Assembly (NCBI RefSeq): GCF_000373105.1
Contig: NZ_KB890413.1
Location: 299,340-363,339 of the forward strand
Reading direction: 5' to 3'
DNA: 64,000 bases
From: Neolewinella persica DSM 23188
GTDB taxonomy: Bacteria > Bacteroidota > Bacteroidia > Chitinophagales > Saprospiraceae
The notes under the pieces are model-generated. The model worked only from the letters and a program-made list of their open reading frames with translations. It did no database searches and was not told where the DNA came from. Positions 17,646 through 25,845 of the stretch are shown piece after piece; the first letter of the stretch is position 1, and the number at the start of each line of letters is the position of its first letter. A program made the position numbers and the translations under genes.

Positions 17646-18149
17646 TTGGATCAGTACTCCAGTATAATAACTTCCGTCCGTGACCGCCTTTACCGGCTGG
17701 CACTGCGCGTCGTCAATGACGCGGACGAGGCGGAAGATGTGGTACAGGATGTGCTGGTAAAGAGTTGGAAAAAGCGTGACCAGATCGTTGGTCTTGACAA
17801 CCCACCAGCCTGGCTGATGCGGATGACCAAGCACCAGGCGATCGACCGGCTTCGTTCTGCAAAAGTGCGGTGTGCCAGAGAAACGGAAGCGGCCGCTCCG
17901 GATTTCGTTGCACACACACCTTTTCAGATTACAGCCACCAACGACACCCTCGGCCATATCCACCGGCTCCTCCAGCAGCTTCCGCCAGATCAGCGGTCGG
18001 TGCTCCACCTGCGCGAGGTGGAAGGGATGGACTATAAAGAAATAGCCGAGGCCACTGGCCTTAGTTTGTCGCAGGTAAAAACCTACCTGCACCGCGGCCG
18101 CGGTAAACTCAGGGGCCTGTTACTTCAACAAAGAATCGTAGAATCATGA
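17646..18149 (+). CDS. ECF-type RNA polymerase sigma factor
   Basis: 167 residues with region 2 (ADEAEDVVQDVLVKSWKK, WLMRMTKHQAIDRLR) and region 4 (LQQLPPDQRSVLHLREVEGMDYKEIAEATGL, split here by no gap, then HRGRGKLRGLL). No ATG exists upstream of the conserved start, so initiation is taken at TTG 17646. It overlaps the next gene by four bases (ATGA). It heads an operon of sigma factor, TM anti-sigma-like protein and two DUF4252 proteins, a layout recurring in Bacteroidota. Confidence 0.92.
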   Translation: MDQYSSIITSVRDRLYRLALRVVNDADEAEDVVQDVLVKSWKKRDQIVGLDNPPAWLMRMTKHQAIDRLRSAKVRCARETEAAAPDFVAHTPFQITATNDTLGHIHRLLQQLPPDQRSVLHLREVEGMDYKEIAEATGLSLSQVKTYLHRGRGKLRGLLLQQRIVES

Positions 18150-18613
18150 CGCATACTACAGCTAAAACACTGCTCGACCGCTACTTCCTCGGGGAAACCA
18201 CCCTGGAGGAGGAGGAGCAACTGAGGGCTTATTTCCGGGCCGGAGACATCCACCCGGACCTGGCTCCCTATCCTCCGCTTTTCTCTTATTGGGAACAGGC
18301 AGGTGAAATTGTTGCCCCTAAGGTGCGGCGGCCCGCAATTCAACGGCGGCTCCCCGTTCGTTGGTTGGCCGCAGTAGCGGCTGCCGTGGTCATGTTACTC
18401 TGCCTGCATACCTGGTTCAACCAGCAACCCGATCTCTCCAGCTTCCCCATCGCCGAGGCACAGCCCATCGATTGGAGTAAGTACGAGGTCACCGACCCCG
18501 AGGAAGCCTACCGCTTACTGCGGGGCGCCCTCAAAACCGCCAGTTCCGAAATCAATCGTGGTCCTGAGATCACAATCCGGGAACTGGGGGAAGTGCGCAG
18601 GATGTTGAAATAA
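18146..18613 (+). CDS. Putative anti-sigma factor with one membrane helix
   Basis: 155 residues. The N-terminus (LLDRYFLGETTLEEEEQLRAYF) resembles the cytoplasmic start of many Bacteroidota anti-sigma proteins, although no zinc-binding Cys/His set is present. One membrane helix lies at about 72-88 and the last 65 residues would be periplasmic (ELGEVRRMLK end). Overlap with the sigma gene by ATGA supports the assignment by context. Sequence alone would leave it hypothetical. Confidence 0.7.
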   Translation: MTHTTAKTLLDRYFLGETTLEEEEQLRAYFRAGDIHPDLAPYPPLFSYWEQAGEIVAPKVRRPAIQRRLPVRWLAAVAAAVVMLLCLHTWFNQQPDLSSFPIAEAQPIDWSKYEVTDPEEAYRLLRGALKTASSEINRGPEITIRELGEVRRMLK

Positions 18614-18676
18614 GAACTGTACCTAATCAGATTCAACATTTTACGCTTTCCACCATCAACCTTTAAATCAACAATA

Positions 18677-19183
18677 ATGAAATATCTGATTGCCCTGCTC
18701 CTTTGCCTTTACCTGGCACCTGCGTCCGCGCAAAAAATCCCCCGGGATGCTATTTCTACTTATTTCAGTGAATACGTCGACGATCAGGATTTTACCGTCG
18801 TATACATCAGTGGTAAAATATTTCAACTCGTCAAAGACGCCAAACTTGATTTGGAAGATATGGACGAAAAGGAAGTCGAGGCCATTTTGAAAGTTGTCCA
18901 GGACATCCAGGGTATCCGGATCCTCCATACCGATGAAAACGTGATGGCGCACTGGAAAGCGGCTAAAAATCGAATTCCCACTGATAAGTACGAGTTGCTT
19001 TTCAAAATCCGGACCAAGGACGGCGACAACGTCGAAGCCTTCATTCAGGACGAAGACGCCGTCATCAGTGAACTGTTCATGCTCATCGGCGCCGTCGATA
19101 ATTTTGCCATGTTCAGCTTCGTCGGCAAAATTGACCTTACCAAAATTTCTGACCTGCAACGGGCCATTGAAGGACGGAATTAG
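18677..19183 (+). CDS. DUF4252 domain protein (first paralog)
   Basis: 168 residues with signal peptide (MKYLIALLLCLYLAPASAQ) and the DUF4252 core: FTVVYISGKIFQLV, VVQDIQGIRIL, and a C-terminal FSFVGKIDLTKISDLQ. Family members are exported proteins next to ECF sigma loci; no biochemical role is known to me. The Ala-Pro-Ala-Ser-Ala codons of the signal peptide coincide with a degenerate 17-bp repeat. A hairpin repeat separates it from its paralog 123 bases downstream. Confidence 0.85.
   Translation: MKYLIALLLCLYLAPASAQKIPRDAISTYFSEYVDDQDFTVVYISGKIFQLVKDAKLDLEDMDEKEVEAILKVVQDIQGIRILHTDENVMAHWKAAKNRIPTDKYELLFKIRTKDGDNVEAFIQDEDAVISELFMLIGAVDNFAMFSFVGKIDLTKISDLQRAIEGRN
18716..18732 (+). repeat. 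17-bp NotI-core repeat, degenerate copy inside DUF4252 signal peptide
   Basis: GCACCTGCGTCCGCGCA, two changes from consensus, read as A-P-A-S-A at the signal cleavage region. Could be chance codon use for a signal peptide. Confidence 0.4.
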
Positions 19184-19194
19184 TCTATAGTTAG

Positions 19195-19263
19195 GTAGTG
19201 GGTAGTTCGTAGTAGCTGCCGCAAGATATTGCTCACTTCGTTCGTGCCGGAACTACCCACTAC
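19195..19263. repeat. Intergenic hairpin repeat between the DUF4252 paralogs
   Basis: A perfect 14-bp stem (GTAGTGGGTAGTTC, 19195-19208, with 19250-19263) encloses a 41-base loop that contains GCTCACTTCGTTCGTGC, the core word shared with the hairpins at 13378 and 19817. Confidence 0.75.
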
Positions 19264-19306
19264 CGACTATTAACCACCCACTAAATACCCATAAATAAAA
19301 CCTAGT

Positions 19307-19816
19307 ATGAAAAAGCTAATACTCCTGTTTCTGTTGGTCACTCTGGCCGCCCCTACTCTCTTCTCCCAAAATAGAGCCGTCCGGGATTTCATCCGCGAAC
19401 ATCGTAAGGGCGAGGAAAATGTAGCCATTACCATTCCAGGCTTCCTGATTGGCCTTGCCGGTGAAATAGGTATGCTGGCCAGCGAGGACGAAGAGGAACG
19501 CGCCGCATTCTCCCTTGCGCAGGAGTTTGGCACCACCCGAATTCTGACCTTCGACAACCATGATTTCGACGCCGGCAAAGACATCAAACGGTTGCTTCGC
19601 ACCCTGGAGTCGGAACACAACTACGAGCGCTGGGCCACCGTCCGCGCGAAATCCGGCGAGCAAGTAGAATTGTCCGTCAGTATGAAAGGTGACACCGTTC
19701 GGGAAATCATCGCCATCGTCAGTGAACCAACGGAGCACCGCACCGTATTTCTGCACGCCAAGACCGACTTTACGGCGGAAGAACTTGGAGAAGTTTTGAA
19801 CAAATTAGTTCAGTAG
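19307..19816 (+). CDS. DUF4252 domain protein (second paralog)
   Basis: 169 residues: signal peptide (MKKLILLFLLVTLAAPTLFSQ), then a diverged DUF4252 core (VAITIPGFLIGLAGEIG, FGTTRILTFDN, TVFLHAKTDFTAEELGEVL). Length and order match the first paralog, but identity looks low, so the duplication is old. The acidic run after residue 58 (EDEEERAAF) differs from paralog 1. Last gene of the sigma operon. Confidence 0.8.
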   Translation: MKKLILLFLLVTLAAPTLFSQNRAVRDFIREHRKGEENVAITIPGFLIGLAGEIGMLASEDEEERAAFSLAQEFGTTRILTFDNHDFDAGKDIKRLLRTLESEHNYERWATVRAKSGEQVELSVSMKGDTVREIIAIVSEPTEHRTVFLHAKTDFTAEELGEVLNKLVQ

Positions 19817-19922
19817 TTCATAGTCAGTATTTCGTAGTAGCTCCCGCAAGAAAGTGCTCACTGCGTTCGTGCAGCAGCTACTACTAAACTATGGCTTTTA
19901 GACCATGAACTGCTGAACTACC
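19817..19922. repeat. Intergenic hairpin repeat between convergent genes
   Basis: Outer arms AGTTCAGTAGTTCAT and the complement of ATGAACTGCTGAACT pair with few mismatches; inner arms GTAGTAGCT (19834-19842) and AGCTACTAC (19876-19884) pair exactly; the loop holds GCTCACTGCGTTCGTGC. It touches the stop codons of both the DUF4252 gene and the sulfatase gene, so it may serve as a bidirectional terminator. Confidence 0.75.
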
Positions 19923-21240
19923 GACTAATAAATTGCTTCCAGGCGCCCAGTAAATCTCCCTCCGGTGGCGTAGCCATCCGCAGTGATTCGTCCGGCAGGT
20001 CACCGATATTGAAATAAGTCACGGAGTCGTGAGCAGTATCGAGGTAGAGTTTAAAATCTCCCCGTCGGACAGCGCCTGCGGGGCCTTCAGGACCAGCGTA
20101 GGGGGCTTCCCAAAACAAAGTCCGCTGCTTTAATTCCACCCCTCTGAGAATGGGTAGAAAACTACGTCCGTCCGGGCTTTTGGCATAATCTCCCTGTCGC
20201 AAGACTTCCCCTACAGTTGGAAAGATGTCCGTACCGACCACCTGTGCCAGCGAGGCATAGGTAGTAGTTGCGTAACTGGGAAAGTGGACAATCAGCGGCA
20301 CCCGAATTCCACCTTCGTAGAGCGTCCCCTTACCGGCTCGAAGGATGCCATTATCGGTAGGCGGAGTGTGCTTTGCTAATTTGGGATTGTCCGGTTGGAG
20401 GTGAAGGCCACCATTGTCGGAAGTAAAAACAATCAGGGTTCGTTCCAGCTGTCCGGTAGCCTTAAGAGCAGCGATGATGCGGCCGACGTTCTCGTCAATT
20501 ACGGAGATCATAGCGGCGTATTCCAGAGTGGGGAATTTTCGCCAGTGGGTGCTGTCCACTAATTCCCGATAGGCCCGGACCTTATCTTTTCGCCCCTCCA
20601 GAGGAACGTGCGGCGCGTAATAACTCAACGACATTAACCACGTCGAATCCTGCCATTTCCCAAGTACGTCAATGGCGTGATCGGTCAGCTTATCCGTCAG
20701 GTAATCTCCCTCCTGCGATTCGACGAGAAGGTCGGCAATTGGTGATTCCGTAAAAAAGGGATAGTAGTAGCTGTCGGGGTGTTGCTCCGCCACCGCGAAA
20801 ACGTGATCGTAGCCCTGCTGATCGGGGGCTTTGTCTCCCGTGCCCAGCTGCCATTTTCCGATGTGTGCCGTTTTTAGTCCGGCCTTCTTCGCCAATTCTC
20901 CAAGGGTTTCGTAATTCGCACCGGGTTTACCGTGGCCAGTGCGAGCGGGGTGCAGGCCAGTTTGCAGGGCGGAACGGGAAGGCTGCCCTTTTGGGGCAGC
21001 GGCGTAGGCTTGCATAAACTGTACGCCGTCCCTTGCTAAATTATCCAGGTGCGGGCTTTTCACCAGTGGGTTGCCGTAGCAATTCAGGTCGGCCCAACCC
21101 AAATCATCGGCTACGATGAGCAGGATATTGGGTAGGGGACCATCGGGCTTTTCAGGCGCGGACACAGGTGCAGGGGAATCGGTACAAGAAGCAAGGCAGA
21201 ACAGGCATAGGTACAGTAGGAAAAACGGTTGTCTCATCAA
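19918..21240 (-). CDS. Sulfatase-family lipoprotein lacking the formylglycine cysteine
   Basis: 440 residues with lipoprotein signal (Cys19), the alkaline-phosphatase-like core (NILLIVADDLGWADLN, metal ligands Asp45-Asp46), SYYAPHVPLEG, FTSDNGG and GKGTLYEGGIRVP. The sulfatase signature that should read C/S-x-P-S-R reads G85-Q-P-S-R89, and the usual GKWHLG reads GKWQLG (Gln131). The nucleophile is therefore absent. It may be a non-catalytic binder or use other chemistry. The frame is otherwise intact. The N-terminal linker holds a degenerate 17-bp repeat (SPAPVSAPEK). Confidence 0.9.
   Translation of the reverse strand: MMRQPFFLLYLCLFCLASCTDSPAPVSAPEKPDGPLPNILLIVADDLGWADLNCYGNPLVKSPHLDNLARDGVQFMQAYAAAPKGQPSRSALQTGLHPARTGHGKPGANYETLGELAKKAGLKTAHIGKWQLGTGDKAPDQQGYDHVFAVAEQHPDSYYYPFFTESPIADLLVESQEGDYLTDKLTDHAIDVLGKWQDSTWLMSLSYYAPHVPLEGRKDKVRAYRELVDSTHWRKFPTLEYAAMISVIDENVGRIIAALKATGQLERTLIVFTSDNGGLHLQPDNPKLAKHTPPTDNGILRAGKGTLYEGGIRVPLIVHFPSYATTTYASLAQVVGTDIFPTVGEVLRQGDYAKSPDGRSFLPILRGVELKQRTLFWEAPYAGPEGPAGAVRRGDFKLYLDTAHDSVTYFNIGDLPDESLRMATPPEGDLLGAWKQFISR
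21155..21171 (-). repeat. 17-bp NotI-core repeat, degenerate copy in the sulfatase N-terminus
   Basis: GGCGCGGACACAGGTGC, two changes from consensus, lying in the linker right after the lipidated cysteine (A-P-V-S-A-P). Confidence 0.5.
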
Positions 21241-21345
21241 AGTTTCAGGTTGCAGGTTACAGGCTGCAAGTTACAAGTTGCAAGTTGCAGGTTGTAGGTT
21301 TCAGGTTGTAGGTTGTAACCTGCAACTTGTAACCTGCAACTTGTA
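21241..21345. repeat. Tandem-word arms (GTTGCAGGTTAC type)
   Basis: About 65 bases of GTTGCAGGTTACAGG / GCAAGTTACAAGTT words are followed by the complementary CCTGCAACTTGTAAC words, so the segment folds back on itself. It begins at the first codon of the sulfatase gene. The same words return at about 40425-40615. Confidence 0.75.
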
Positions 21346-21426
21346 ACCTTTGGGTTGCAGGGTTGCACAAAACAATTGCCCCAGGCAATTCAAGCAAATT
21401 TTTTCTACATTTTTAAAAGAATTTGT

Positions 21427-21589
21427 CAAAAACGAGCGAAGCGAGCAGCCTGATGCGGGCGCTGCAACCTGCAACGCGCCGCAGGCGCTCTGCAACGGGA
21501 GCGAAGCGACCTCTGCAACAACGAACGAGGTGAGCTGCAACCTGCGACCGGAGCGTAAGCGACCCTACAACGCGCCGCAGGCGCCCTAG
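21427..21589. repeat. Mosaic of mini-hairpin words separated by CTGCAAC
   Basis: CTGCAAC-type spacers alternate with short self-pairing words: GCGCC-GCA-GGCGC (twice), GAGCGAAGCGA (twice), CGAACGAGGTGAGC and GAGCGTAAGCGACC. The block runs into the stop codon of the next gene at 21586. No gene is present in the 345-base gap 21241-21585. Confidence 0.65.
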
Positions 21590-22344
21590 TCAAACCGAAA
21601 CAACTGGTACCGGTCAATCGTCTGCAACAGCTGCTTAGCCAGGTCGTCTGTTTTGTTGAAGCCAAGTTCTTCGAGCCCCGCCGCCCAGCGGCGGTAATCA
21701 GTTTCGGAGAACTGGGACATGGCGCTGAAGTTCCCCGAAGTAATGAACAGGCTGTGATCGCGGAAGCTGGTCCAGGCGTTCTCGTAAGCACGCACGCACC
21801 GCCCGCTCTCCCGGCCAGTGGCCCCGGGCCAGTCTTTGCCGCAAGGGAGGTTAAAAAAGTTATGGTGCATTTGTGCAGCGGGGCTTAGTCCCGCCCGGCC
21901 ATGCAACAACGCATTGGCGAGGGTGATACTGGCCGGCACACCAAACTTCTCCTGCTCCGTCTGCGCCACATTGCTGAAGCGGCGGATGAACGCCGCGATG
22001 ACCTGCTCCTCCTGTCGGGTCAGCACGTCGTAATGGCTGGGTTCCGAAGCGCCGCCAAACAAGTTAAAGCGATCCAGGAAACCAGCTTTTTCCTCCACCG
22101 CAGCGAGGGGCGCTGGAGGTGGAACCTCGGTTAGCACTGGCCGGTCGGAGACTGCGGCAGGCAAGAGGATTTCGGGATCTCCCGGCAAGGAAGCGGGGGT
22201 TTCCGTGGGGGCAGTCGGCGAGCCCAGCCGAATATTGAAGTTAACCTGTTTGCGAGACAACATCACCACTGCAGCGGCGATGATGAGTAGGCGAAGCCAG
22301 TGCCGCCCAACGAAGGACAGCGAACGTGAAATTACAGCAGTCAT
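21586..22344 (-). CDS. Glucosaminidase (GH73-like) domain membrane protein with altered catalytic site
   Basis: 252 residues from ATG 22344. One N-terminal membrane helix (about 18-30), a Pro/Ala linker to about 85, then a glucosaminidase domain (ITLANALLHGRAGLS, HHNFFNLPCG, RAYENAWTSFRDHSLFI, DYRRWAAGLEELGF). In related peptidoglycan hydrolases the first block reads xxLESxxGxS with the catalytic Glu; here that position is His148. The domain may bind rather than cut peptidoglycan. The frame is intact, so it is not an obvious pseudogene. Confidence 0.85.
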   Translation of the reverse strand: MTAVISRSLSFVGRHWLRLLIIAAAVVMLSRKQVNFNIRLGSPTAPTETPASLPGDPEILLPAAVSDRPVLTEVPPPAPLAAVEEKAGFLDRFNLFGGASEPSHYDVLTRQEEQVIAAFIRRFSNVAQTEQEKFGVPASITLANALLHGRAGLSPAAQMHHNFFNLPCGKDWPGATGRESGRCVRAYENAWTSFRDHSLFITSGNFSAMSQFSETDYRRWAAGLEELGFNKTDDLAKQLLQTIDRYQLFRFD

Positions 22345-22703
22345 TTTTTGCAACCTTTGGGGGAACACCTATGCTGGCTCCCGATTTACTTAATCAATTA
22401 TAAAGGCTGTTTTCTGAGTGTGGGCAAGAGGGTGCTTCCACCGCCTTGATTTTCACAAATGTAGGGGAATTGACTTAAACAAACAAAATGTTTTATGTAT
22501 TTATTTTGCTAAACAAGCTGTTCTCTACTTTCCGCACGATGCTTTTCAACCTCACATCACCCCCTCTCTGGCAGGTCTCGCCTCAGGCTCGACGGAGAGA
22601 GGCTTGTTTAAAACGCGATGCGTTTTGCGGGCAAAATCTGTTGCGTAGCATTATTCTCAGACAGAACACCCTACGACTAAACCCTTCTTGAGGTATTCAC
22701 CCA
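22345..22703. other. Intergenic region with no gene seen
   Basis: About 360 bases, AT-richer near 22460-22510. The only structure noted is a palindrome AAAACGC-GAT-GCGTTTT at about 22610-22626. Nearby GGCTCGACGGAGAGAGG words give weak pairing. Confidence 0.5.
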
Positions 22704-23480
22704 TTATTCTTTCTGTTCGAGCTTAACCCCTTTAACCGGATCCAAATAATAAACCCCCTCCTTCACGCCCAGCAGCTTGCCCTTCAACGTTCCCTGCACC
22801 TGCGGCCGCGCCTCCTGCTCCCCCCGTGCCCAGATCCAGTAAGTACCGTCTTTATTCCCGCTCAAATACGGCGCGTGCCAGCCATAAATCTTAGCCATTG
22901 GCAACTCCACCCAGCGCTGAAACCGGCCGTAGTTCGTGAACACTGCCAGGCGATTTTCCTCCGCATAATGCAGCAGCACCGCACCCTGGTCAACGTAAAT
23001 CGCGGAAGGCTCAGCGGCGGTTTTGATCTCCAGGCGCAGGTCGTTACTCTTCAGGCGCAGCTTGCCCGTCCCGTCGATGAGCTTGAGCCGATAGTCCCAG
23101 GAATCAAATACCCAAATGCCCTGGTCGGTAGCCCGGGCAGCGGTAACTGGCTGCTGCAAATCGGGTAAACTAAAAAGGTCCAACCGACTCACTTCACTTA
23201 GCGTCCGGTCCAACACCACCACCGTGCCATAATCGGCATAGAACAGCAGGATGGCAAAGGGGTTGGTCACGTCAACAACGTCTGGCCCGCCCAGGCTGCT
23301 GTCGTAAAAGGAGAAGCGATTTTGCCCCAACGGATTGTCCGTCACCAATTCATCGTCGGTCAGCAGGAGATACGTCTTCCCAACGGGGTCAATAAAGTAA
23401 TCGGCCACCTTCTCCTCCGACTGCGAACGGGTGGTAGCGCAGGAGAGGCAAAACAGGCAGCAAAACAGCAGAAGGCGCAT
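22704..23480 (-). CDS. Lipoprotein of unknown function, propeller-like repeats
   Basis: 258 residues: signal with lipobox (LFCLSC, Cys14), then short beta-strand repeats with aromatic-Asp turns (YGTVVVLDRTLSEVSRLDLF, GIWVFDSWDYRLKLID, AVFTNYGRFQRWVELP), suggesting a small beta-propeller exposed at the outer membrane. I know the pattern from unnamed Bacteroidota proteins but no functional family. It contains an exact 17-bp repeat at 22796-22812, read E-A-R-P-Q-V. It is divergent from the beta-barrel gene 88 bases away. Confidence 0.75.
   Translation of the reverse strand: MRLLLFCCLFCLSCATTRSQSEEKVADYFIDPVGKTYLLLTDDELVTDNPLGQNRFSFYDSSLGGPDVVDVTNPFAILLFYADYGTVVVLDRTLSEVSRLDLFSLPDLQQPVTAARATDQGIWVFDSWDYRLKLIDGTGKLRLKSNDLRLEIKTAAEPSAIYVDQGAVLLHYAEENRLAVFTNYGRFQRWVELPMAKIYGWHAPYLSGNKDGTYWIWARGEQEARPQVQGTLKGKLLGVKEGVYYLDPVKGVKLEQKE
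22796..22812 (+). repeat. 17-bp NotI-core repeat, exact copy inside a coding region
   Basis: Exact GCACCTGCGGCCGCGCC on the plus strand, antisense to the lipoprotein gene. It encodes A-R-P-Q-V in a loop between WIWARGEQ and GTLKGKLLG. Confidence 0.75.
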
Positions 23481-23568
23481 AAAGAGGTGGAATTTATCAA
23501 AATGGTGCGGGCGTAGACATAGATAACGCGAAAAACCGCACTTTTGTCGTGCTAAACCTTCCCTTACG

Positions 23569-24228
23569 ATGAATCAGTTGCTTTTCTTCCTGCTATGTTT
23601 CCTCCCGCTTATGCTTTGCGGACAGCAGCGTGATTCCGTTAAGGCGGTCAACCGGCTGCAAATTGGTGTGGGTGGAGGTTTTATGCAACACGAGGTAGAC
23701 TTTACACCGGCGGCCAACGTCGAGGCCCTGCAGGGAACAAGTTTCGGGATCGGCCTGCGCTATTTCGACAACCACCTCGTCGGCTTCCAGGCCGAGCTGG
23801 GTATAAGCAGCGCCGGCTGGAAAGAGAACCTGGACGATTCGTTTTCCTCCCTCTACGAACGCAGCATCACCTACGCCGAACTCCTCATCCTTTCCCAGTT
23901 GAGTATCGGCAAAGGTGCTTTTCAACCCATGCTTCAGGGCGGGCCGTATTTGTCTTTTCCCCTGCAGGATAAAGAAAGCATTCCAGCTGAGTATGTTGAG
24001 CCGGTCACTACCCTACCCCAGTACTACAATTTTGAACTTCCCTTCCGCGTCAACTACGGATTACAAATTGGTGTCGGTTTTAACTTAGAATTTGGCCCAA
24101 TTACTATCCAGGCAGACGGGCGATACCTGATCGGCTTCAGTGACCTCATTAAAACGGGGGCCACCATTGCTTCTACGAGTCGGCGGGGAGGGCTGGGAGG
24201 GCACGTGGGGGTGTTTTATGCTTTGTAG
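23569..24228 (+). CDS. Outer-membrane beta-barrel protein (PF13568-like)
   Basis: 219 residues with signal peptide (LLFFLLCFLPLMLCGQ) and alternating amphipathic strands with glycine turns (LQIGVGGGFMQHEV, FGIGLRYFDNHLVGFQAELGIS, PMLQGGPYLSFPL, YGLQIGVGFNLEFG), ending in hydrophobic GVFYAL. This fits the small 8-strand barrels annotated as PorT/outer-membrane beta-barrel family. Cargo or partner is not evident. Confidence 0.78.
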   Translation: MNQLLFFLLCFLPLMLCGQQRDSVKAVNRLQIGVGGGFMQHEVDFTPAANVEALQGTSFGIGLRYFDNHLVGFQAELGISSAGWKENLDDSFSSLYERSITYAELLILSQLSIGKGAFQPMLQGGPYLSFPLQDKESIPAEYVEPVTTLPQYYNFELPFRVNYGLQIGVGFNLEFGPITIQADGRYLIGFSDLIKTGATIASTSRRGGLGGHVGVFYAL

Positions 24229-24321
24229 GTCACCTTCCGCCCCCGCCCTTTTGCCTACTTCAAAATGATCACGAAAACCAGTTAAGGCAACGCTGAAATT
24301 TGGAACACAGAAAACACAAAC

Positions 24322-25620
24322 ATGAGAAAGCTCCTCCTTACCTCCCTTCTCCTTTCTTCCCTTTCTGCCTTCGCCCAATCTTCCCTGGCAGATTCCATCC
24401 GCCTGATCCTGGAGGAAGGAATTGCCGCCGACGCCTTCCCGGGTGCTCAGGTATTGGCCTTGCATAAGGGCGAAGTACTGGCCCACGTCACCGCTGGATA
24501 CCATACGTACGCGAATCAGCGTCCGACACAAAAAGACGACGTTTACGACCTTGCTTCCATTACCAAAACCAGCTCAGGCCTGCTTTACCTCATGCAGTTG
24601 TACGAGCAGGACCGGCTTAACCTCGATGCTCCGATCGGTCAGTATTTTCCCGTTTTTGCCGGCACTGATAAAGCCGACATTCCCCTTCGCTCCGCCCTCA
24701 GCCACCGGGCCGGGATTCTTCCATGGGTGCCTTACTGGCAGGGAACCCTGAAGGGCAACGGTCGTTACCCCTGGAAGAAAAACTGGGACGCTAAACGTAC
24801 CAACGATTATCGGTTTCGTGGTCGGACGCTCCGACGCGACAGCAGCAGAAACTATCCGATACGGGTGATGGATGATCTGTGGCTGCATCGAAAATTCCGG
24901 GAGAAAAATATTTACAGCGCCATTCGAAAATCTCCCGTGAAACCCGCCGGAGACTACGTGTATTCCGGCCTCCTGTTTTACCTTCTCCCCCAGCTGGTGG
25001 AGGAAGGAACGGGTATGGGATACCATGATTACCTCCGTCAACAGTTCTATGACCCACTGGGTGCCGAAACCCTTGGCTACCGGCCGTTGGACCGGGGCAT
25101 CCCGCTCAGCAGAATCGTTCCGACGGAAATCGATACGTTTTTTCGCATGGCTCCGCTGCACGGTGTCGTGCATGATGAAGGGGCGGCATTGATGAACGGT
25201 GTCAGTGGTAATGCGGGGCTTTTCTCCAGCGCAGCAGACCTCGCAAAGCTGTACCAGATGTTGCTGAACGGTGGAGAATACGACGGCCGGCGCTATTTCA
25301 ATGCATCGACCGTAGAAGCGTTTACCCGCAGGCATTATGAGGCAGAGGGGAACCGCCGGGGACTAGGTTTCGACAAGCCCCTGGTGGTGTACGATCCCGA
25401 TGCAAGTTCAGTCGCAGCAGCAGCCTCTCCCGCCAGTTTTGGACACAGTGGGTATACAGGTACAATGGTTTGGGCCGACCCGGACAAAGACCTCTTGTTC
25501 GTATTTCTGAGCAACCGTGTCCACCCCAGTCGGAACCGCAGAGCCATCTACACTTTGGGTATCCGGCCACGGATTCATGCGCTGCTTTACCGGCATTTGG
25601 TCGAGGATAGTAACCACTAA
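24322..25620 (+). CDS. Beta-lactamase-family serine hydrolase (exported)
   Basis: 432 residues: signal peptide (LLLTSLLLSSLSAFAQ), then the class C/PBP-like fold. The nucleophile motif S-x-x-K is Ser79-I-T-Lys82 (YDLASITKTSSG), the Y-x-S/N motif is DYVYSG near 213, and the third motif is HSGYTGT near 376. The length suits esterase/DD-peptidase members of this family. It has a 25-30 residue basic insertion (WDAKRTNDYRFRGRTLRRDS) ahead of the Tyr motif. Probably periplasmic; substrate unknown. Confidence 0.9.
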   Translation: MRKLLLTSLLLSSLSAFAQSSLADSIRLILEEGIAADAFPGAQVLALHKGEVLAHVTAGYHTYANQRPTQKDDVYDLASITKTSSGLLYLMQLYEQDRLNLDAPIGQYFPVFAGTDKADIPLRSALSHRAGILPWVPYWQGTLKGNGRYPWKKNWDAKRTNDYRFRGRTLRRDSSRNYPIRVMDDLWLHRKFREKNIYSAIRKSPVKPAGDYVYSGLLFYLLPQLVEEGTGMGYHDYLRQQFYDPLGAETLGYRPLDRGIPLSRIVPTEIDTFFRMAPLHGVVHDEGAALMNGVSGNAGLFSSAADLAKLYQMLLNGGEYDGRRYFNASTVEAFTRRHYEAEGNRRGLGFDKPLVVYDPDASSVAAAASPASFGHSGYTGTMVWADPDKDLLFVFLSNRVHPSRNRRAIYTLGIRPRIHALLYRHLVEDSNH

Positions 25621-25665
25621 GACATTTAGGCACTAAGTACTACACTAAGAATTTAGAAGGATTTG

Positions 25666-25682
25666 GGCGCGGCCGCAGGTGC
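25666..25682 (-). repeat. 17-bp NotI-core repeat, copy 6 (exact)
   Basis: Exact match, intergenic, following a CACTAAG-word tract (25616-25655) that looks like one arm of the hairpin family. Confidence 0.8.
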
Positions 25683-25845
25683 AGCGACCGGTTGAGGAAA
25701 GGCAGGGAATTAGGGGCGAAGTCTCTAAAAGGCTGAATGTCGTTAAACAGGTGCGGCGTGTCCAGGAGAAAAGCGCGTAGTGACTTTTTCGTCTAAAAGA
25801 CCATAGGCAGCCGCATTCTGCGAAAATTCGCTATTTTGCCGACAT

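Noticed and set aside
17403..18092. 229-codon open frame on the minus strand
   Set aside because: Antisense to the ECF sigma gene, beginning inside it and ending in repeat DNA.
18090..18107. Further 17-bp word copy (GCACCGCGGCCGCGG)
   Set aside because: It differs by more than two positions and lies in the conserved HRGRGKL end of the sigma factor, where codon use explains it.
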